Shown: piece after piece, positions 18,427 through 27,867 of the stretch
How the letters are laid out: each line of letters opens with the position of its first letter
Numbering within the stretch: the stretch's first letter is position 1
Assembly: GCA_016874755.1 (NCBI GenBank)
Contig: VGTH01000024.1
Location: 20,366 to 84,365 of the forward strand
DNA length: 64,000 bases
DNA from: Deltaproteobacteria bacterium
Lineage (GTDB): Bacteria > Desulfobacterota > Binatia > UBA9968
Reading direction: 5' to 3'
Made by a program: the position numbers and the translations under genes
The notes under the pieces: model-generated
The model's database searches: none
What the model saw: only the letters and a program-made list of their open reading frames with translations
Told to the model about the DNA's origin: nothing

Positions 18427-20166
18427 ATGGGGCGGCTGAAGGTTTATCTGTGGCGCTATCGGCGCCGTTATTTTTTGGGCGGGTTGTGTCTGCTTGCCAC
18501 GACCACACTGGTGATGTGGATTCCGTGGTGGATTCGCCAGGCGGTGAGCATCCTCGAACATGGCGGGTCGCTGCGCGATGTCACCTATTACGCGGCGATC
18601 ATCGGCGCCGCGGCCATCGCCCAGGGCATCGTTCGGACCTACTCGCGCGCGCTGATCTTTAACGCCGGCCGCAACGTTGAATACGACCTGCGCAACGATC
18701 TCTTCGCCCATCTGCAAAAGCTGCCGCTGTCCTATTATCACGCACGCCGCACCGGCGACCTAATGTCGCGGGTTATCAACGACATTTCGGCCGTGCGCGT
18801 CATGTTGGGTCCCGGGGTTCTCAACGCGGTCAACGCGCCGCTCTATTATGTCTATGCTTTGGCGTTGATGTTCTCGATGGACGTCCGCATGACGCTGGCG
18901 GCGGTGGCGCCGTTCCCGCTGTTGATGTTTTTTGCTTGCCGTTTTCGCGGCCGCATGATGAAAGCGTCCCAGGAAGTGCAGGCGCAGATGGCGACCTTGA
19001 GCAGCCACGTGCAAGAAAATCTAAGCGGCATGCACGTGGTCAAGGCGCACAGCCAGGAAGAGTATCAAACCCGTCAGTTTGCCGAGTTCAACGAAGTTTA
19101 CCAAGAAAAGAGCATGGAAGCGGCGCGCATGCGCGGCATCGTTCAGCCGGTGATGCAGGGCTTCAATGCTTTGACGGTTTTGATCGTGATCTGGTACGGC
19201 GGCATCCGCGTCGTGCGCGGCGACTTGTTGGTTGCCGACGTGGTGGCGTTCGTCGCCTATCTCAATGTTCTGGCGTGGCCCACCGCCGCCTTCGGCTGGA
19301 TGTTTTCGTTGATCGAACGGGGCCGCGCCGCCATGCAGCGGCTCGAAGAGGTGCTCAAGGTCGAGCCTGACATCAAAGATTCGCCTAAAGCCCTGCCGGT
19401 GCCGGGGCTCAAAGCCGGCGTCGAATTTCGCGACGTGGCGTTTTCCTACGGCGGCCAAGCCAACGGCCATGCGGCGCTGGAGGGTATCAATTTTACGCTG
19501 CCAGTGGGGCGCTCGGTGGCACTGGTGGGGCGCATCGGCTCGGGCAAAAGCACGGTGGCGCAGCTCCTGCCGCGCTTGTTCGACGTCGGCGCCGGGGCGG
19601 TGCTGTGGGATGGGCAGGATACTCGCAACTTGTCCTTGCGCCAGCTGCGCCAGACGATGGGCTACGTGCCGCAGGATCCGTTTCTGTTTTCGACCTCAAT
19701 TCGACGCAATCTCACCTTTGGCCGCGACGACGTCAGCGACGAAGAGATCGCCCGGGCGATTCGCCTGGCGCGGCTCGATCGCGACTTGGAAATTTTCCCC
19801 AACGGCGCCGATACCGTCGTCGGCGAGCGCGGCGTGACGTTGTCGGGTGGGCAGAAGCAGCGGGCGACGCTAGCGCGGGCGCTCTTGATGGATCCGCCGG
19901 TGTTGGTGCTCGACGATTGTCTGTCGAGCGTCGATGCGCAAACCGAAGCGGAAATCTTGGCCGGCATTCGCTCGATTCTCAAAGAAAAGACCTGCCTGAT
20001 CATTTCGCACCGAACTTCCGCGGTCAAAGAAGCCGATGAAATCCTGGTTCTCGACGACGGCAAGATCGTCGAGCGCGGCAATCACCAGCAGTTGGTCGAC
20101 CGCCGCGGTATTTACGCCGACATCTACGAACAGCAGCGCTTGAGCGAAGAACTGGAAAGCATCTAG
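18427..20166 (+). CDS. ABC exporter half-transporter with degenerate catalytic site (YheI/BmrC-like)
   Basis: A 579-residue transmembrane-NBD fusion: a six-helix exporter domain (about residues 1-310), then an ATPase with Walker A GRIGSGKST, Q-loop GYVPQDPFLFS and signature LSGGQKQRATLARAL. Walker B reads VLVLDDCLSSVD, with Asp in place of the catalytic Glu. That substitution is characteristic of the degenerate partner in heterodimeric exporters such as BmrC/BmrD and TM287/288. The next gene starts immediately after its stop. ATG 18427 is chosen; TTG 18385 is a possible earlier start. Substrate unknown. Confidence 0.92.
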   Translation: MGRLKVYLWRYRRRYFLGGLCLLATTTLVMWIPWWIRQAVSILEHGGSLRDVTYYAAIIGAAAIAQGIVRTYSRALIFNAGRNVEYDLRNDLFAHLQKLPLSYYHARRTGDLMSRVINDISAVRVMLGPGVLNAVNAPLYYVYALALMFSMDVRMTLAAVAPFPLLMFFACRFRGRMMKASQEVQAQMATLSSHVQENLSGMHVVKAHSQEEYQTRQFAEFNEVYQEKSMEAARMRGIVQPVMQGFNALTVLIVIWYGGIRVVRGDLLVADVVAFVAYLNVLAWPTAAFGWMFSLIERGRAAMQRLEEVLKVEPDIKDSPKALPVPGLKAGVEFRDVAFSYGGQANGHAALEGINFTLPVGRSVALVGRIGSGKSTVAQLLPRLFDVGAGAVLWDGQDTRNLSLRQLRQTMGYVPQDPFLFSTSIRRNLTFGRDDVSDEEIARAIRLARLDRDLEIFPNGADTVVGERGVTLSGGQKQRATLARALLMDPPVLVLDDCLSSVDAQTEAEILAGIRSILKEKTCLIISHRTSAVKEADEILVLDDGKIVERGNHQQLVDRRGIYADIYEQQRLSEELESI

Positions 20167-21981
20167 ATGGCCCAGGCACACAACCAGGAAGAGGCTCTCG
20201 GTAAGGCCTATGACTTTCAGCTCATTCGGCGCCTGTGGGCGTTCATGGTGCCCTACAAGAAGCTTTTCTGGCTTGCCATGTTGCTCCTGCCGCTGCAGCA
20301 AGCGTTTGGATTGGCGCAGCCCTATCTGATGAAGGTCGCCATCGACGAGTACATTGCGCAGCGAGATCTCTGGGGCTTGCAAAATGTCGGCTTGCTGTTT
20401 TTCGGCGCGCTCATCGGCGAAACCGTCACGGCCTTCTTCCATTTTTATTTGACCATGGAGGTGGCGCAGAAGTGTCTCTCCGACATGCGCGTGGCGATTT
20501 TCTCCCATGTGCAGAAATTGCCGATGGCCTACTTCGACCGCAATCCGGTGGGCCGGCTGGTAACGCGCATGACCACCGACGTCGATGTTTTGCAGGAGAT
20601 GTTTTCCTCCGGCGTCATGACGCTGTTGTCGGACTTCATCATGGTCGTGTGGATCGTCGGCATCATGTTCTACATGCACCCGGGCCTGGCGTTGATTTCG
20701 CTGGCGCTGATTCCGCCGATGGCACTGGCGATCAATTTTTTCCGCGTCAAAGCGCGGCAAAACTATCGGCAGATTCGCGAGCGCATCGCGCGCGTCAATG
20801 CTTATTTGGGCGAAGCGATCTCGGGCATGGCGGTGATCCAGCTTTTTGCCCGCGAGTCGAAAACCTTCCAAGAGTTCGACGATCTGAACGCCTCGCACCG
20901 CGATGCCTACCACCTGTCGAACTTCTACGAAGCGGCGCTCTATTCGATGGTCGAAGCCGCCGGCGCCGTCAGTGTGGCGCTGCTGCTGTGGTGGGGCGGC
21001 GGCGAAGTCCTACACGCTGTGATCGGCATCGGCACGCTGGTGGCGTTCAAAGAATATATTCACCGGTTTTTTATTCCGCTGCGCGACTTCAGCCAGAAAT
21101 ACGCGGTCATGCAATCGGCGATGTCGTCGGCGGAACGGATTTTTCAGTTGCTTGATACGCCGGTCGCCATTGCGAGCCCCAAACAGCCCGTCGTGCCCAA
21201 GACTTTCCGCGGCGAAGTGGAGTTCGACAACGTTTGGTTTCAGTACAAAGACAACGATCCGGTGTTGAAAGGCGTGTCGTTCAAGATTGCCCCGGGAGAG
21301 CGGGTCGCAGTCGTAGGGGCCACAGGGTCCGGCAAGACGACGACGATTAAATTGCTTAATCGCCTCTACGATATTCAAAAAGGCTCGATCAAGGTGAGCG
21401 GCGTCGATGTGCGCGAGTGGGATTTGCCGGCGCTGCGCCAGCATATCGGCGTGGTTCTGCAAGACGTCTTCTTGTTTTCCGGCGACGTCGCCAGCAATCT
21501 GCGCCTGGGCGACAACACGATTCCGCTCGACCGCGTGGTGGAAGCGGCGCGCGCCGCCAATGCCGACGGCTTCGTGCAGCGCTTGTCGGCCGGCTACGAG
21601 GCGCCGGTGCGCGAGCGCGGCAGCAATTTTTCCGGCGGCCAGAAACAGCTGCTTTCGCTGGCCCGGGTGCTGATGTTCCAGCCCGATATCTTAGTGCTTG
21701 ATGAAGCGACCTCGAGCGTCGACACTGAGACGGAGGCCTTGATTCAGGATGCCTTGGAAAAGATCATGCGCAACCGCACCTGTTTGGTGATCGCGCACCG
21801 CCTGTCGACCATCCGCACCGCCGATCGGATCATTGTCCTGCACCACGGTGAAGTGCGCGAGATCGGCTCCCACGCCGAGCTGATGGAGCAGCAGGGGATT
21901 TACCATCGCCTCTATCAGTTGCAGTATGAACGAGAAGAGCTCAAGAGCCTGACGCATGACGCGCCCAAGATTCTGGGATAG
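20167..21981 (+). CDS. ABC exporter half-transporter with canonical catalytic site (YheH/BmrD-like)
   Basis: A 604-residue exporter subunit, six membrane helices then the ATPase: Walker A GATGSGKTT, signature FSGGQKQLLSLARVL and Walker B ILVLDEATSSVD with the catalytic Glu intact. The long N-terminal elbow (QEEALGKAYDFQLIRRLWAFM) is like BmrD. The gene abuts the preceding exporter gene with no gap, so the two very likely form a heterodimer with one active and one degenerate ATP site. Its 3' end overlaps a possible early start of the next gene. Confidence 0.92.
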   Translation: MAQAHNQEEALGKAYDFQLIRRLWAFMVPYKKLFWLAMLLLPLQQAFGLAQPYLMKVAIDEYIAQRDLWGLQNVGLLFFGALIGETVTAFFHFYLTMEVAQKCLSDMRVAIFSHVQKLPMAYFDRNPVGRLVTRMTTDVDVLQEMFSSGVMTLLSDFIMVVWIVGIMFYMHPGLALISLALIPPMALAINFFRVKARQNYRQIRERIARVNAYLGEAISGMAVIQLFARESKTFQEFDDLNASHRDAYHLSNFYEAALYSMVEAAGAVSVALLLWWGGGEVLHAVIGIGTLVAFKEYIHRFFIPLRDFSQKYAVMQSAMSSAERIFQLLDTPVAIASPKQPVVPKTFRGEVEFDNVWFQYKDNDPVLKGVSFKIAPGERVAVVGATGSGKTTTIKLLNRLYDIQKGSIKVSGVDVREWDLPALRQHIGVVLQDVFLFSGDVASNLRLGDNTIPLDRVVEAARAANADGFVQRLSAGYEAPVRERGSNFSGGQKQLLSLARVLMFQPDILVLDEATSSVDTETEALIQDALEKIMRNRTCLVIAHRLSTIRTADRIIVLHHGEVREIGSHAELMEQQGIYHRLYQLQYEREELKSLTHDAPKILG

Positions 21982-22006
21982 ATTCGCGTTCGATCGCACT
22001 CACCTC

Positions 22007-23104
22007 ATGGCCAAATTTCGCCGGCTTCGCTTAGTTCGCAGTAAAGTCCTCGCCCTAGCACTTGTCACAGTATTTCTTGCAGCCACGCTGTCGGGGTGTT
22101 CGCCGCTCTACGTCATGCGCGCCGCCTACGAGGAAGGCAAAATCCTCTGGCGCCGCGAGCCGATCGCTCGCTTGATCGAGCAGCCAGACGTCGACGTCGA
22201 CAAACAGGAGAAACTAAAGCTTGTGCTCGCCGTGCGCGATTACGCGCGCGATTTCCTGCGCATGAACGTCGGCGGCAGCTATTCGAGCTTGTCCTATGTC
22301 GATCGGCCCGATCTGACCTACCTCGTGTTGGGGGCGCCCAAGACCGAGTTGCGGCCCTACACATGGTGGTTCTTGATCATCGGCAATGTGCCTTACAAGG
22401 GATATTTTTCGAAGGAAGAGGCGCAGCGCGAGATCGCACGGCTGGAAGCCGAGGGCTACGATACCAACATGCGCACTTCGGCGGCGTTCAGCACGCTCGG
22501 TTGGTTCGACGACCCGCTGTTGTCGCATTTGCTGCGCTTCGATAAAACCGCGCTGGCTGAAGTCGTCTTCCATGAGCTCTTTCACAACACGCTCTATTTG
22601 AAAGGCCAGGGCGCGTTTAACGAAAGCTCGGCCAATTTCGTCGGCCACCGCGCCGCCATCGAGTTTTTCAAAACAAAGCATGGCGAAAGCAGCGCGGAAT
22701 ACCAGCGCGCGTTGGTGGGGTGGGAGGAAGAAAAAGAGTTCGGCGCATTCATCGCCGAGGTCGCACGCACGCTGAGCGATTTGTACAAGAGCGATATCCG
22801 GCGCGGCGACAAGCTGCGCCTGCGCGAGTTGGTCTTCACGCGCAGCAAGGCCGAATGGGCGCGGCGCATCGCCGACCGGCCGCGGCATCGCTTTCGCGGT
22901 TTTCCCAAGCAGCCGCTCAACAACGCGGTGCTGATGCACTACGTCGTCTACTTGAAAGACTTGCAGCTGTTCGAAACCCTCTACGAATCACAGGGGCGCG
23001 ACCTCGTGCGCACCGTCGACGCGCTGCGCCAAGCGACACAAAGCGGCGGCGAGCCGTTTGAGGCGGTGCGGAAGTGGATCGAACAGCGCCCGCCGATTTC
23101 GTAA
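22007..23104 (+). CDS. Putative aminopeptidase lipoprotein (PF10023/DUF2265 family)
   Basis: A 365-residue protein whose ATG at 22007 leads into a lipoprotein signal (VLALALVTVFLAATLSGC, lipidation at Cys31). The body carries a zinc-protease HExxH motif (VVFHELFHNTLYLKGQGAFNES, where the later Asn-Glu supplies the third ligand) and the family blocks PYTWWFLIIGNVPYKGYF and FNESSANFVGH. The family is annotated as predicted aminopeptidase; no substrate is established. An earlier in-frame ATG at 21956 overlaps the exporter gene and lacks a signal. Confidence 0.85.
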   Translation: MAKFRRLRLVRSKVLALALVTVFLAATLSGCSPLYVMRAAYEEGKILWRREPIARLIEQPDVDVDKQEKLKLVLAVRDYARDFLRMNVGGSYSSLSYVDRPDLTYLVLGAPKTELRPYTWWFLIIGNVPYKGYFSKEEAQREIARLEAEGYDTNMRTSAAFSTLGWFDDPLLSHLLRFDKTALAEVVFHELFHNTLYLKGQGAFNESSANFVGHRAAIEFFKTKHGESSAEYQRALVGWEEEKEFGAFIAEVARTLSDLYKSDIRRGDKLRLRELVFTRSKAEWARRIADRPRHRFRGFPKQPLNNAVLMHYVVYLKDLQLFETLYESQGRDLVRTVDALRQATQSGGEPFEAVRKWIEQRPPIS

Positions 23105-23122
23105 GAGTCGTCCAAGAAAATA

Positions 23123-23219
23123 TTCACCACGAAGACGCGAAGGACACGAAGTTCGGAAAAAGAATGTAGAAAAATAATCTTTTCTTGCCTTCGTGCTCTT
23201 GGTGCCTTCGTGGTGCGAA
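23123..23219. repeat. CTTCGTGGTG-type intergenic palindrome, copy 1
   Basis: Left arm TTCACCACGAAGACGCGAAG with GACACGAAGTTCGG, an A/T-rich spacer, then right arm CTTCGTGCTCTTGGTGCC with TTCGTGGTG. The arms are imperfectly complementary. It lies between the peptidase and the alcohol dehydrogenase genes. Confidence 0.85.
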
Positions 23220-23249
23220 TTCTCTTTCGCATTCGGCACAACTCATCGT

Positions 23250-23277
23250 TTGACAATCCACCATCCTGCCGTAGTAC
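23250..23277 (+). promoter_or_regulatory. Promoter for the alcohol dehydrogenase gene
   Basis: Consensus TTGACA (23250-23255) and TAGTAC (23272-23277) with a 16-base spacer, 38 bases upstream of the start codon. Confidence 0.55.
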
Positions 23278-23315
23278 CATCGCGCATTCTTGCGACGAGG
23301 GGGGGGCTATGGCCA

Positions 23316-24374
23316 ATGAAAGCTGCTGTCTTGCATGAACTAAACAAACCGATGAGCATCGAGGATTTCGAGATGCCCGGCATCGGTCCCGATGAAGTCT
23401 TGATCAAAGTCAAAGCCTGCGGCGTTTGTCACACCGATTACAAAGTTATCGAAGGACGGATTCCGAGCAAGATGCCGGCAATCATCGGCCATGAGGTGTC
23501 GGGCACCATCGCCGAGGTCGGCGCCAGTCAAAAAGGCGCTTTTAAAGTCGGCGACGCGGTGATCGTCGGCACGCGCTATCGCTGCGGCCATTGCCAATAC
23601 TGTATGTCGGGTCGAGAAAATCTCTGCCGGGCGCGGCCGGCGCCGGCGTCGTTGAAGAGAACCGACGGGCAAGTCATAAACCGCTGGAACGTCGGCGGCT
23701 TCTCGCAGTATCTCGCGCTGCCGGGCTACATGGTTTTCAAGTTGCCGGAGGGATTGTCGCTCGATGAGGCGAGCATCGTCGGCTGCCGCATGACCACGGC
23801 TTACAACGCGGTGAAGAACTCAGCCGAAATCAAACCGGGCGATTCTGCGCTGGTGATTGGCTGCGGCGGCGTGGGACTCAACACGATTCAATTCTTGAAG
23901 ACGTTTGGCGCGTATCCGATTATTGCCGTCGATCTTTACGATCATAAGCTCGAGGCGGCGAAGAAGTTCGGCGCCACACACACAATCAACGGATCGAAGC
24001 AGGATCCGGTGCAAGCGGTGCGCGATCTCACCGACGGCGGCGTCAACAAGTCCTTTGAAGCTTTGGGCAACGTCAAAACTTCCGATCAGATTGTCGCGGC
24101 AACGCGACCTGGCGGCACAGCGACGATCATCGGCGGTTTGGGCAAAGTGCCGTTCACCATCAGCGACGGCAGCTTCACCATGCAAGAAATCAAGATCGCC
24201 GGAGTGGCGCTGCGCCGGCCCACCGACGTCGTCGAAGTTTTGAACATGGTGCGCGACAAGCGCGTCGAGGTCGGTGGATTGGTGTCCAGGCGTTACAAAT
24301 ACGATGAGATCAATGACGCGTTTCATGATCTCGAAGCCGGCAAGAACTTGATGGGCATCACCGTGTGGAATTAG
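23316..24374 (+). CDS. Zinc-dependent alcohol dehydrogenase (MDR superfamily)
   Basis: A 352-residue medium-chain dehydrogenase. It has the catalytic zinc site C-x-x-T/GHE (ACGVCHTDYKV, IIGHEVSGTIAEVG), the structural zinc tetrad CGHCQYCMSGRENLC, and the Rossmann motif VIGCGGVGLNTIQF. The ATG at 23316 gives the standard MKAAVLHELNKP N-terminus. It probably oxidises an alcohol or reduces an aldehyde with NAD(P); the exact substrate is unknown. It is flanked by two copies of the same palindrome and stands as a single transcript, with an amidohydrolase downstream. Confidence 0.92.
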   Translation: MKAAVLHELNKPMSIEDFEMPGIGPDEVLIKVKACGVCHTDYKVIEGRIPSKMPAIIGHEVSGTIAEVGASQKGAFKVGDAVIVGTRYRCGHCQYCMSGRENLCRARPAPASLKRTDGQVINRWNVGGFSQYLALPGYMVFKLPEGLSLDEASIVGCRMTTAYNAVKNSAEIKPGDSALVIGCGGVGLNTIQFLKTFGAYPIIAVDLYDHKLEAAKKFGATHTINGSKQDPVQAVRDLTDGGVNKSFEALGNVKTSDQIVAATRPGGTATIIGGLGKVPFTISDGSFTMQEIKIAGVALRRPTDVVEVLNMVRDKRVEVGGLVSRRYKYDEINDAFHDLEAGKNLMGITVWN

Positions 24375-24393
24375 AGGATGGCGTTGCAGATGG

Positions 24394-24494
24394 CTCACCA
24401 CGAAGGAGGCACGAAGGACACGAAGTTGGGAAAAAGAATTTAGAAAAATCCTTTTTTCTTACTTTCGTGCTCTCGTGTCTTCGTGGGGTAGTGA
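24394..24494. repeat. CTTCGTGGTG-type intergenic palindrome, copy 2
   Basis: Left arm CTCACCACGAAGGAGGCACG with AAGGACACGAAGTTGGG and right arm TTTCGTGCTCTCGTGTCTTC with GTGGGG, separated by an A/T-rich spacer much like that in copy 1. It lies directly upstream of the amidohydrolase start. Confidence 0.85.
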
Positions 24495-24500
24495 GGCTTT

Positions 24501-25562
24501 ATGAACTACAAAATCATCGATGCCGACGGCCATGTGATCGAAGATGAGTCGTTGTTCGATTTTCTCGACGCTTCCTATCGCGCCAAGGATCATCAGTTGA
24601 GCTGGGATCGGATGTTTCCCTCGCTCGACTTTCATCACATCGGCGGTCATTCGACGCGCAACAAGAAATCCTTCGGCGGCGGCAAGAAAGTTGGGCCGAA
24701 GGAGTGGATGGATTTCGTCGAGATGGCCAATCTCGAATGCTCGGTGCTCTATCCGACCAAGGGGCTGCGCATCGGTAACATCAGCCACCCCGATTGGGCC
24801 TGCTACGTGGCGCGCGCTTACAACAACTGGCTGCACGAGCGTTATTTGAAGGCGAGTCCGCGCTTGAAAGGCATGGCGCTACTGCCGATGCAGGACGTTG
24901 AGGAGGCCGTCGTCGAGCTGCGCCGTGTGATTACCGAGTTGGGCTTTGTTGGCGCCATGCTGCCGTCGCGCGGTCTGCCCTTCGATCTTGGTCACAAGAC
25001 TTACTGGCCGATCTATGCGGAAGCGGAGCGGCTTGGCTGCGCCCTTGGCGTGCATGGCGGCGCGCATCACAGCATGGGGCTCGATACGTTCGAAACCTTC
25101 GTGCCAATTCACGCGCTGGGTCATCCGTTGTCGCTGATCATTGGTTTCACCGGCATGGTCTATCACGGTGTGTTTAATCAATTCCCCAAGCTGCGCATGG
25201 GATTTCTCGAAGGCGGCGCCGGCTGGGTGACGTTCTGGATGGATCGCTTGGATCGTTCGCACTCTTACCATATTGAGTTGAACTTGCGGGGCAAGTACAA
25301 AGGCCCGTCGATGGAAGATGTGCCGAGCGATTACATCAAAAAAGGCCAAGTGTTTATCGGCTGCGAAGGCAACGAAGAAGGTTTGCCCTATCAAATTCAA
25401 CGGGCCGGCAATCAGCATTTTCTTTTCGCCAGCGATTTCCCCCACGAGATCGGCCCCGAGGATATTTTGCACGAAATTGAAGAGGTCGCCGAAGCGCCGA
25501 TCAGCGATGACGACAAGCGGGCGGTGCTGCGCGAGAATGCCAAACGATTCTATCGAATCTAG
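24501..25562 (+). CDS. Amidohydrolase 2 (PF04909) family metal-dependent hydrolase/decarboxylase
   Basis: A 353-residue TIM-barrel protein of the ACMSD-like amidohydrolase-2 family. Metal-site segments are DADGHVIED at the N-terminus, the His-containing ALGVHGGAHH in the middle, FLEGGAGWVTFWMDR, and the late Asp in LFASDFPHEIG. Members hydrolyse or decarboxylate aromatic and cyclic acids; the reaction here is not known. It lies upstream of the TAXI receptor array on the same strand, separated by 162 bases with their own promoter. A distant relative of the same family is at 55070-56293. Confidence 0.88.
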   Translation: MNYKIIDADGHVIEDESLFDFLDASYRAKDHQLSWDRMFPSLDFHHIGGHSTRNKKSFGGGKKVGPKEWMDFVEMANLECSVLYPTKGLRIGNISHPDWACYVARAYNNWLHERYLKASPRLKGMALLPMQDVEEAVVELRRVITELGFVGAMLPSRGLPFDLGHKTYWPIYAEAERLGCALGVHGGAHHSMGLDTFETFVPIHALGHPLSLIIGFTGMVYHGVFNQFPKLRMGFLEGGAGWVTFWMDRLDRSHSYHIELNLRGKYKGPSMEDVPSDYIKKGQVFIGCEGNEEGLPYQIQRAGNQHFLFASDFPHEIGPEDILHEIEEVAEAPISDDDKRAVLRENAKRFYRI

Positions 25563-25660
25563 GCAATAGGCAAGTGGCATTAGGCAATAGTCAGAATTTG
25601 CAGAGGCGTGCTTGATCGCGCCCTCTGACGGTTTGAACAGGCTTTTCGCCTGCGCTCCGC

Positions 25661-25688
25661 TTGACAACCCCCACCCTACGTTGATAAA
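25661..25688 (+). promoter_or_regulatory. Promoter of the TAXI-TRAP operon
   Basis: TTGACA (25661-25666) and GATAAA (25683-25688) with a 16-base spacer lie 37 bases upstream of the first receptor gene, which also has a perfect AGGAGG ribosome site. Confidence 0.55.
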
Positions 25689-25724
25689 TAGCGCCACGAT
25701 TCCGGTTACCTAGGAGGAGTGGCG

Positions 25725-26762
25725 ATGACGTTCTGGACCATCGGCTGGCGATTTTTTCTGGCGCTGAGCTTCGTGCTCATGCCGGGAATGGCGCTGCGCG
25801 ACGCAGCGGCAAAACTCGATTGCAGCGCCGCCGGCAGCGGCGGCGAAATGCCGCGCACAGCGGCAATCGCCACCAACCCCGCCGGCACCGGGGCGCACGC
25901 GCTTGGCGCCGGCCTCGCCTCGGTGGCCAACAAAGCCGCGGGCGTCAATCTCAAAGTTCAGCCCTACAACGGCCCCAACGCCTGGATGCCGCTGCTGGAG
26001 AGCGGTGAATTAGAGCTGGGCGTGCTCAACATTCTCGACTCGCAAATGGCCGCAACCGGCACGGGCAATTACAAAAAAGCCTATCCCATGCTGCGCGTGA
26101 TCGCCGGCGGTGTTTTCCCATTCACCGCGTCGGTGATGGTGCGCGACAAGTCGGATATCAAGCAGATCAGCGACCTCAGGGGCAAACGCATGGCGTGGGA
26201 CTACGGCGGCCACATGATTTCGCAGACCTTTCTGAATGCGGTCTTGGAGACCGGCGGCATCAAGCCGGGCGATGTCCAGCAAATTCGCGTCTCCAACGTC
26301 AACGACGGCATCCGCGCCGTGCCCGAGGGAAAAGTCGATGCCACGTGGGCCTCCCTCGGTACCGGCACCAATGAAGAAGCGAATGCGATGGAGCCGGTGC
26401 GCTTTCTCAACGTGCCCAATAACGACAACTCCAATAAGATCCTCGGCCGCTACGGCGGCTCGGTGGTCAAGGCGACGCCGTCGGCCGGCGTGCGCGGCGA
26501 CACCACCGTGCTCGGTTACGCTTTGCACATCGTCGGGTCGAGCAAGTTGAGCGACCGCTTCGTCGGCGCTCTGGTCAAAGCCTGGTGGGACAATCTTGCC
26601 GAGCTGCAGACGATTCATCCGCTATTCAAACAATGGACCAAAGAGAACCAGGCGATCACCAACTTCACGATTCCGTATCATCCGGGCGCGATCAAGTTTC
26701 ACCGCGAGAGCGGCGTGTGGGGCGCCAAACATGACGCCCGCACCAAGGAGATTTGCGCATAG
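25725..26762 (+). CDS. TAXI-family TRAP transporter solute receptor, paralogue 1
   Basis: A 345-residue periplasmic receptor. ATG 25725 is chosen because the AGGAGG box is 7 bases upstream; GTG 25719 lies inside that box's optimum. Signal peptide FFLALSFVLMPGMALRDAAA. The mature protein shows the TAXI pattern AIATNPAGTGAHALGAGLAS, VQPYNGPNAWMPLLESGELELGV, RDKSDIKQISDLRGKRMAWD and a C-terminal IPYHPGAIKFHRE. It is the first of four tandem paralogues feeding the permease at 30119. TAXI receptors often bind small carboxylates; the ligand here is unknown. Confidence 0.9.
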   Translation: MTFWTIGWRFFLALSFVLMPGMALRDAAAKLDCSAAGSGGEMPRTAAIATNPAGTGAHALGAGLASVANKAAGVNLKVQPYNGPNAWMPLLESGELELGVLNILDSQMAATGTGNYKKAYPMLRVIAGGVFPFTASVMVRDKSDIKQISDLRGKRMAWDYGGHMISQTFLNAVLETGGIKPGDVQQIRVSNVNDGIRAVPEGKVDATWASLGTGTNEEANAMEPVRFLNVPNNDNSNKILGRYGGSVVKATPSAGVRGDTTVLGYALHIVGSSKLSDRFVGALVKAWWDNLAELQTIHPLFKQWTKENQAITNFTIPYHPGAIKFHRESGVWGAKHDARTKEICA

Positions 26763-26795
26763 AAGATTGCCGTAAAGGATTATAGGAGTGTTGGA

Positions 26796-27833
26796 ATGAT
26801 GAGAAAGATTGGCTCGAGACGATCCCTTGCAGTCATAACGATTTCATTTTTCTTGTTGGCTCCAGTTCATTTCGCCAGTGCCAAGCTCGATTGCGGTCCA
26901 GCAGCGGCGGGCAACGATTTGCCGCGCACGGCCGCGATCGCCGCCAATCCGGCCGGCACGGGCGCCCACGCGCTCGCCTCAGGTTTGGCCGCCACGGCGA
27001 GCAAAGTGACCGGGGTCACGGTCAAAGTCCAACCTTATAATGGCCCCAACGCCTGGATGCCGCTGATGGAAAGCGGCGAGCTGGAGTTCGGCGTGTTGAA
27101 CATCCTCGACGCCCAGATGGCCGCCAGCGGCACCGGCAACTATAAGAAAGCCTATCCGATGCTGCGCGTGGTGGCCGGCGGCGTCTTCCCGTTCACCGGC
27201 AGCATCATGGTGCGCGATAAGTCCGACATCAAACAATTGGCCGATCTCAAGGGCAAGCGCATGGGCTGGGACTACGGCGGCCATGCGGTGACGCAGACCT
27301 GGCTGCAGGCGATCATGGAAGTGGGTGGCTTGAAACCGACAGACGTGACCCAGTTCCGGGTTTCAACGGTCAATGACGCCATCCGGGCGCTGGTCGACGG
27401 CCGCGTCGACGCGACCTTTTCCGCCGTCGGCACCGGCACGAATGAGGAAGCCAACGCCCAAGAGCCGATTCGCTTTCTCGGCATTCAAAATGTCGAGGCG
27501 GCGAACAAGATACTCGGCCGCTATGGCGGTGCCGCAGTGAAAGCGATTCCGGCGGCGGGCATCCGCGGCGATATCAATGTCATCGGCTACGCGCTCCATA
27601 TCGTCGGCTCGTCCAAGGTCAACGAACGCACGGTGACGGCCATCACCAAAGCATGGTGGGATAATATCGGCGAATTGCAGACAGTCCATCCGCTGTTCAA
27701 ACAGTGGAACAAGGAGAATCAGGCGATCACCAACTTCACGATTCCTTACCATCCGGGGGCGGTGAAGTTTTATAAAGAAGCCGGTGTTTGGAGCGCCAAG
27801 CACGACGCCCGGACCAAAGAGATCTGCGGCTAG
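26796..27833 (+). CDS. TAXI-family TRAP transporter solute receptor, paralogue 2
   Basis: A 345-residue paralogue of the preceding gene, very similar over its whole length (AANPAGTGAHALASGLAA, YNGPNAWMPLMESGELEFGV, RDKSDIKQLADLKGKRMGWD). Signal peptide VITISFFLLAPVHFASA. It starts with a double ATG after GGAG. Only 33 bases separate it from paralogue 1. Differences cluster in the middle lobe (VSTVNDAIRALVDGRVDATF), where ligand contacts would be expected, so a shifted ligand range is possible. Confidence 0.9.
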   Translation: MMRKIGSRRSLAVITISFFLLAPVHFASAKLDCGPAAAGNDLPRTAAIAANPAGTGAHALASGLAATASKVTGVTVKVQPYNGPNAWMPLMESGELEFGVLNILDAQMAASGTGNYKKAYPMLRVVAGGVFPFTGSIMVRDKSDIKQLADLKGKRMGWDYGGHAVTQTWLQAIMEVGGLKPTDVTQFRVSTVNDAIRALVDGRVDATFSAVGTGTNEEANAQEPIRFLGIQNVEAANKILGRYGGAAVKAIPAAGIRGDINVIGYALHIVGSSKVNERTVTAITKAWWDNIGELQTVHPLFKQWNKENQAITNFTIPYHPGAVKFYKEAGVWSAKHDARTKEICG

Positions 27834-27867
27834 AAGAACTAGTGGGATGGAGTAAAGGAGTGTTGGA

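Noticed and set aside
23123..23219. Intergenic repeats considered as CRISPR units
   Set aside because: Copies are single, far apart and palindromic, with no array of spacers and no cas genes in the window.
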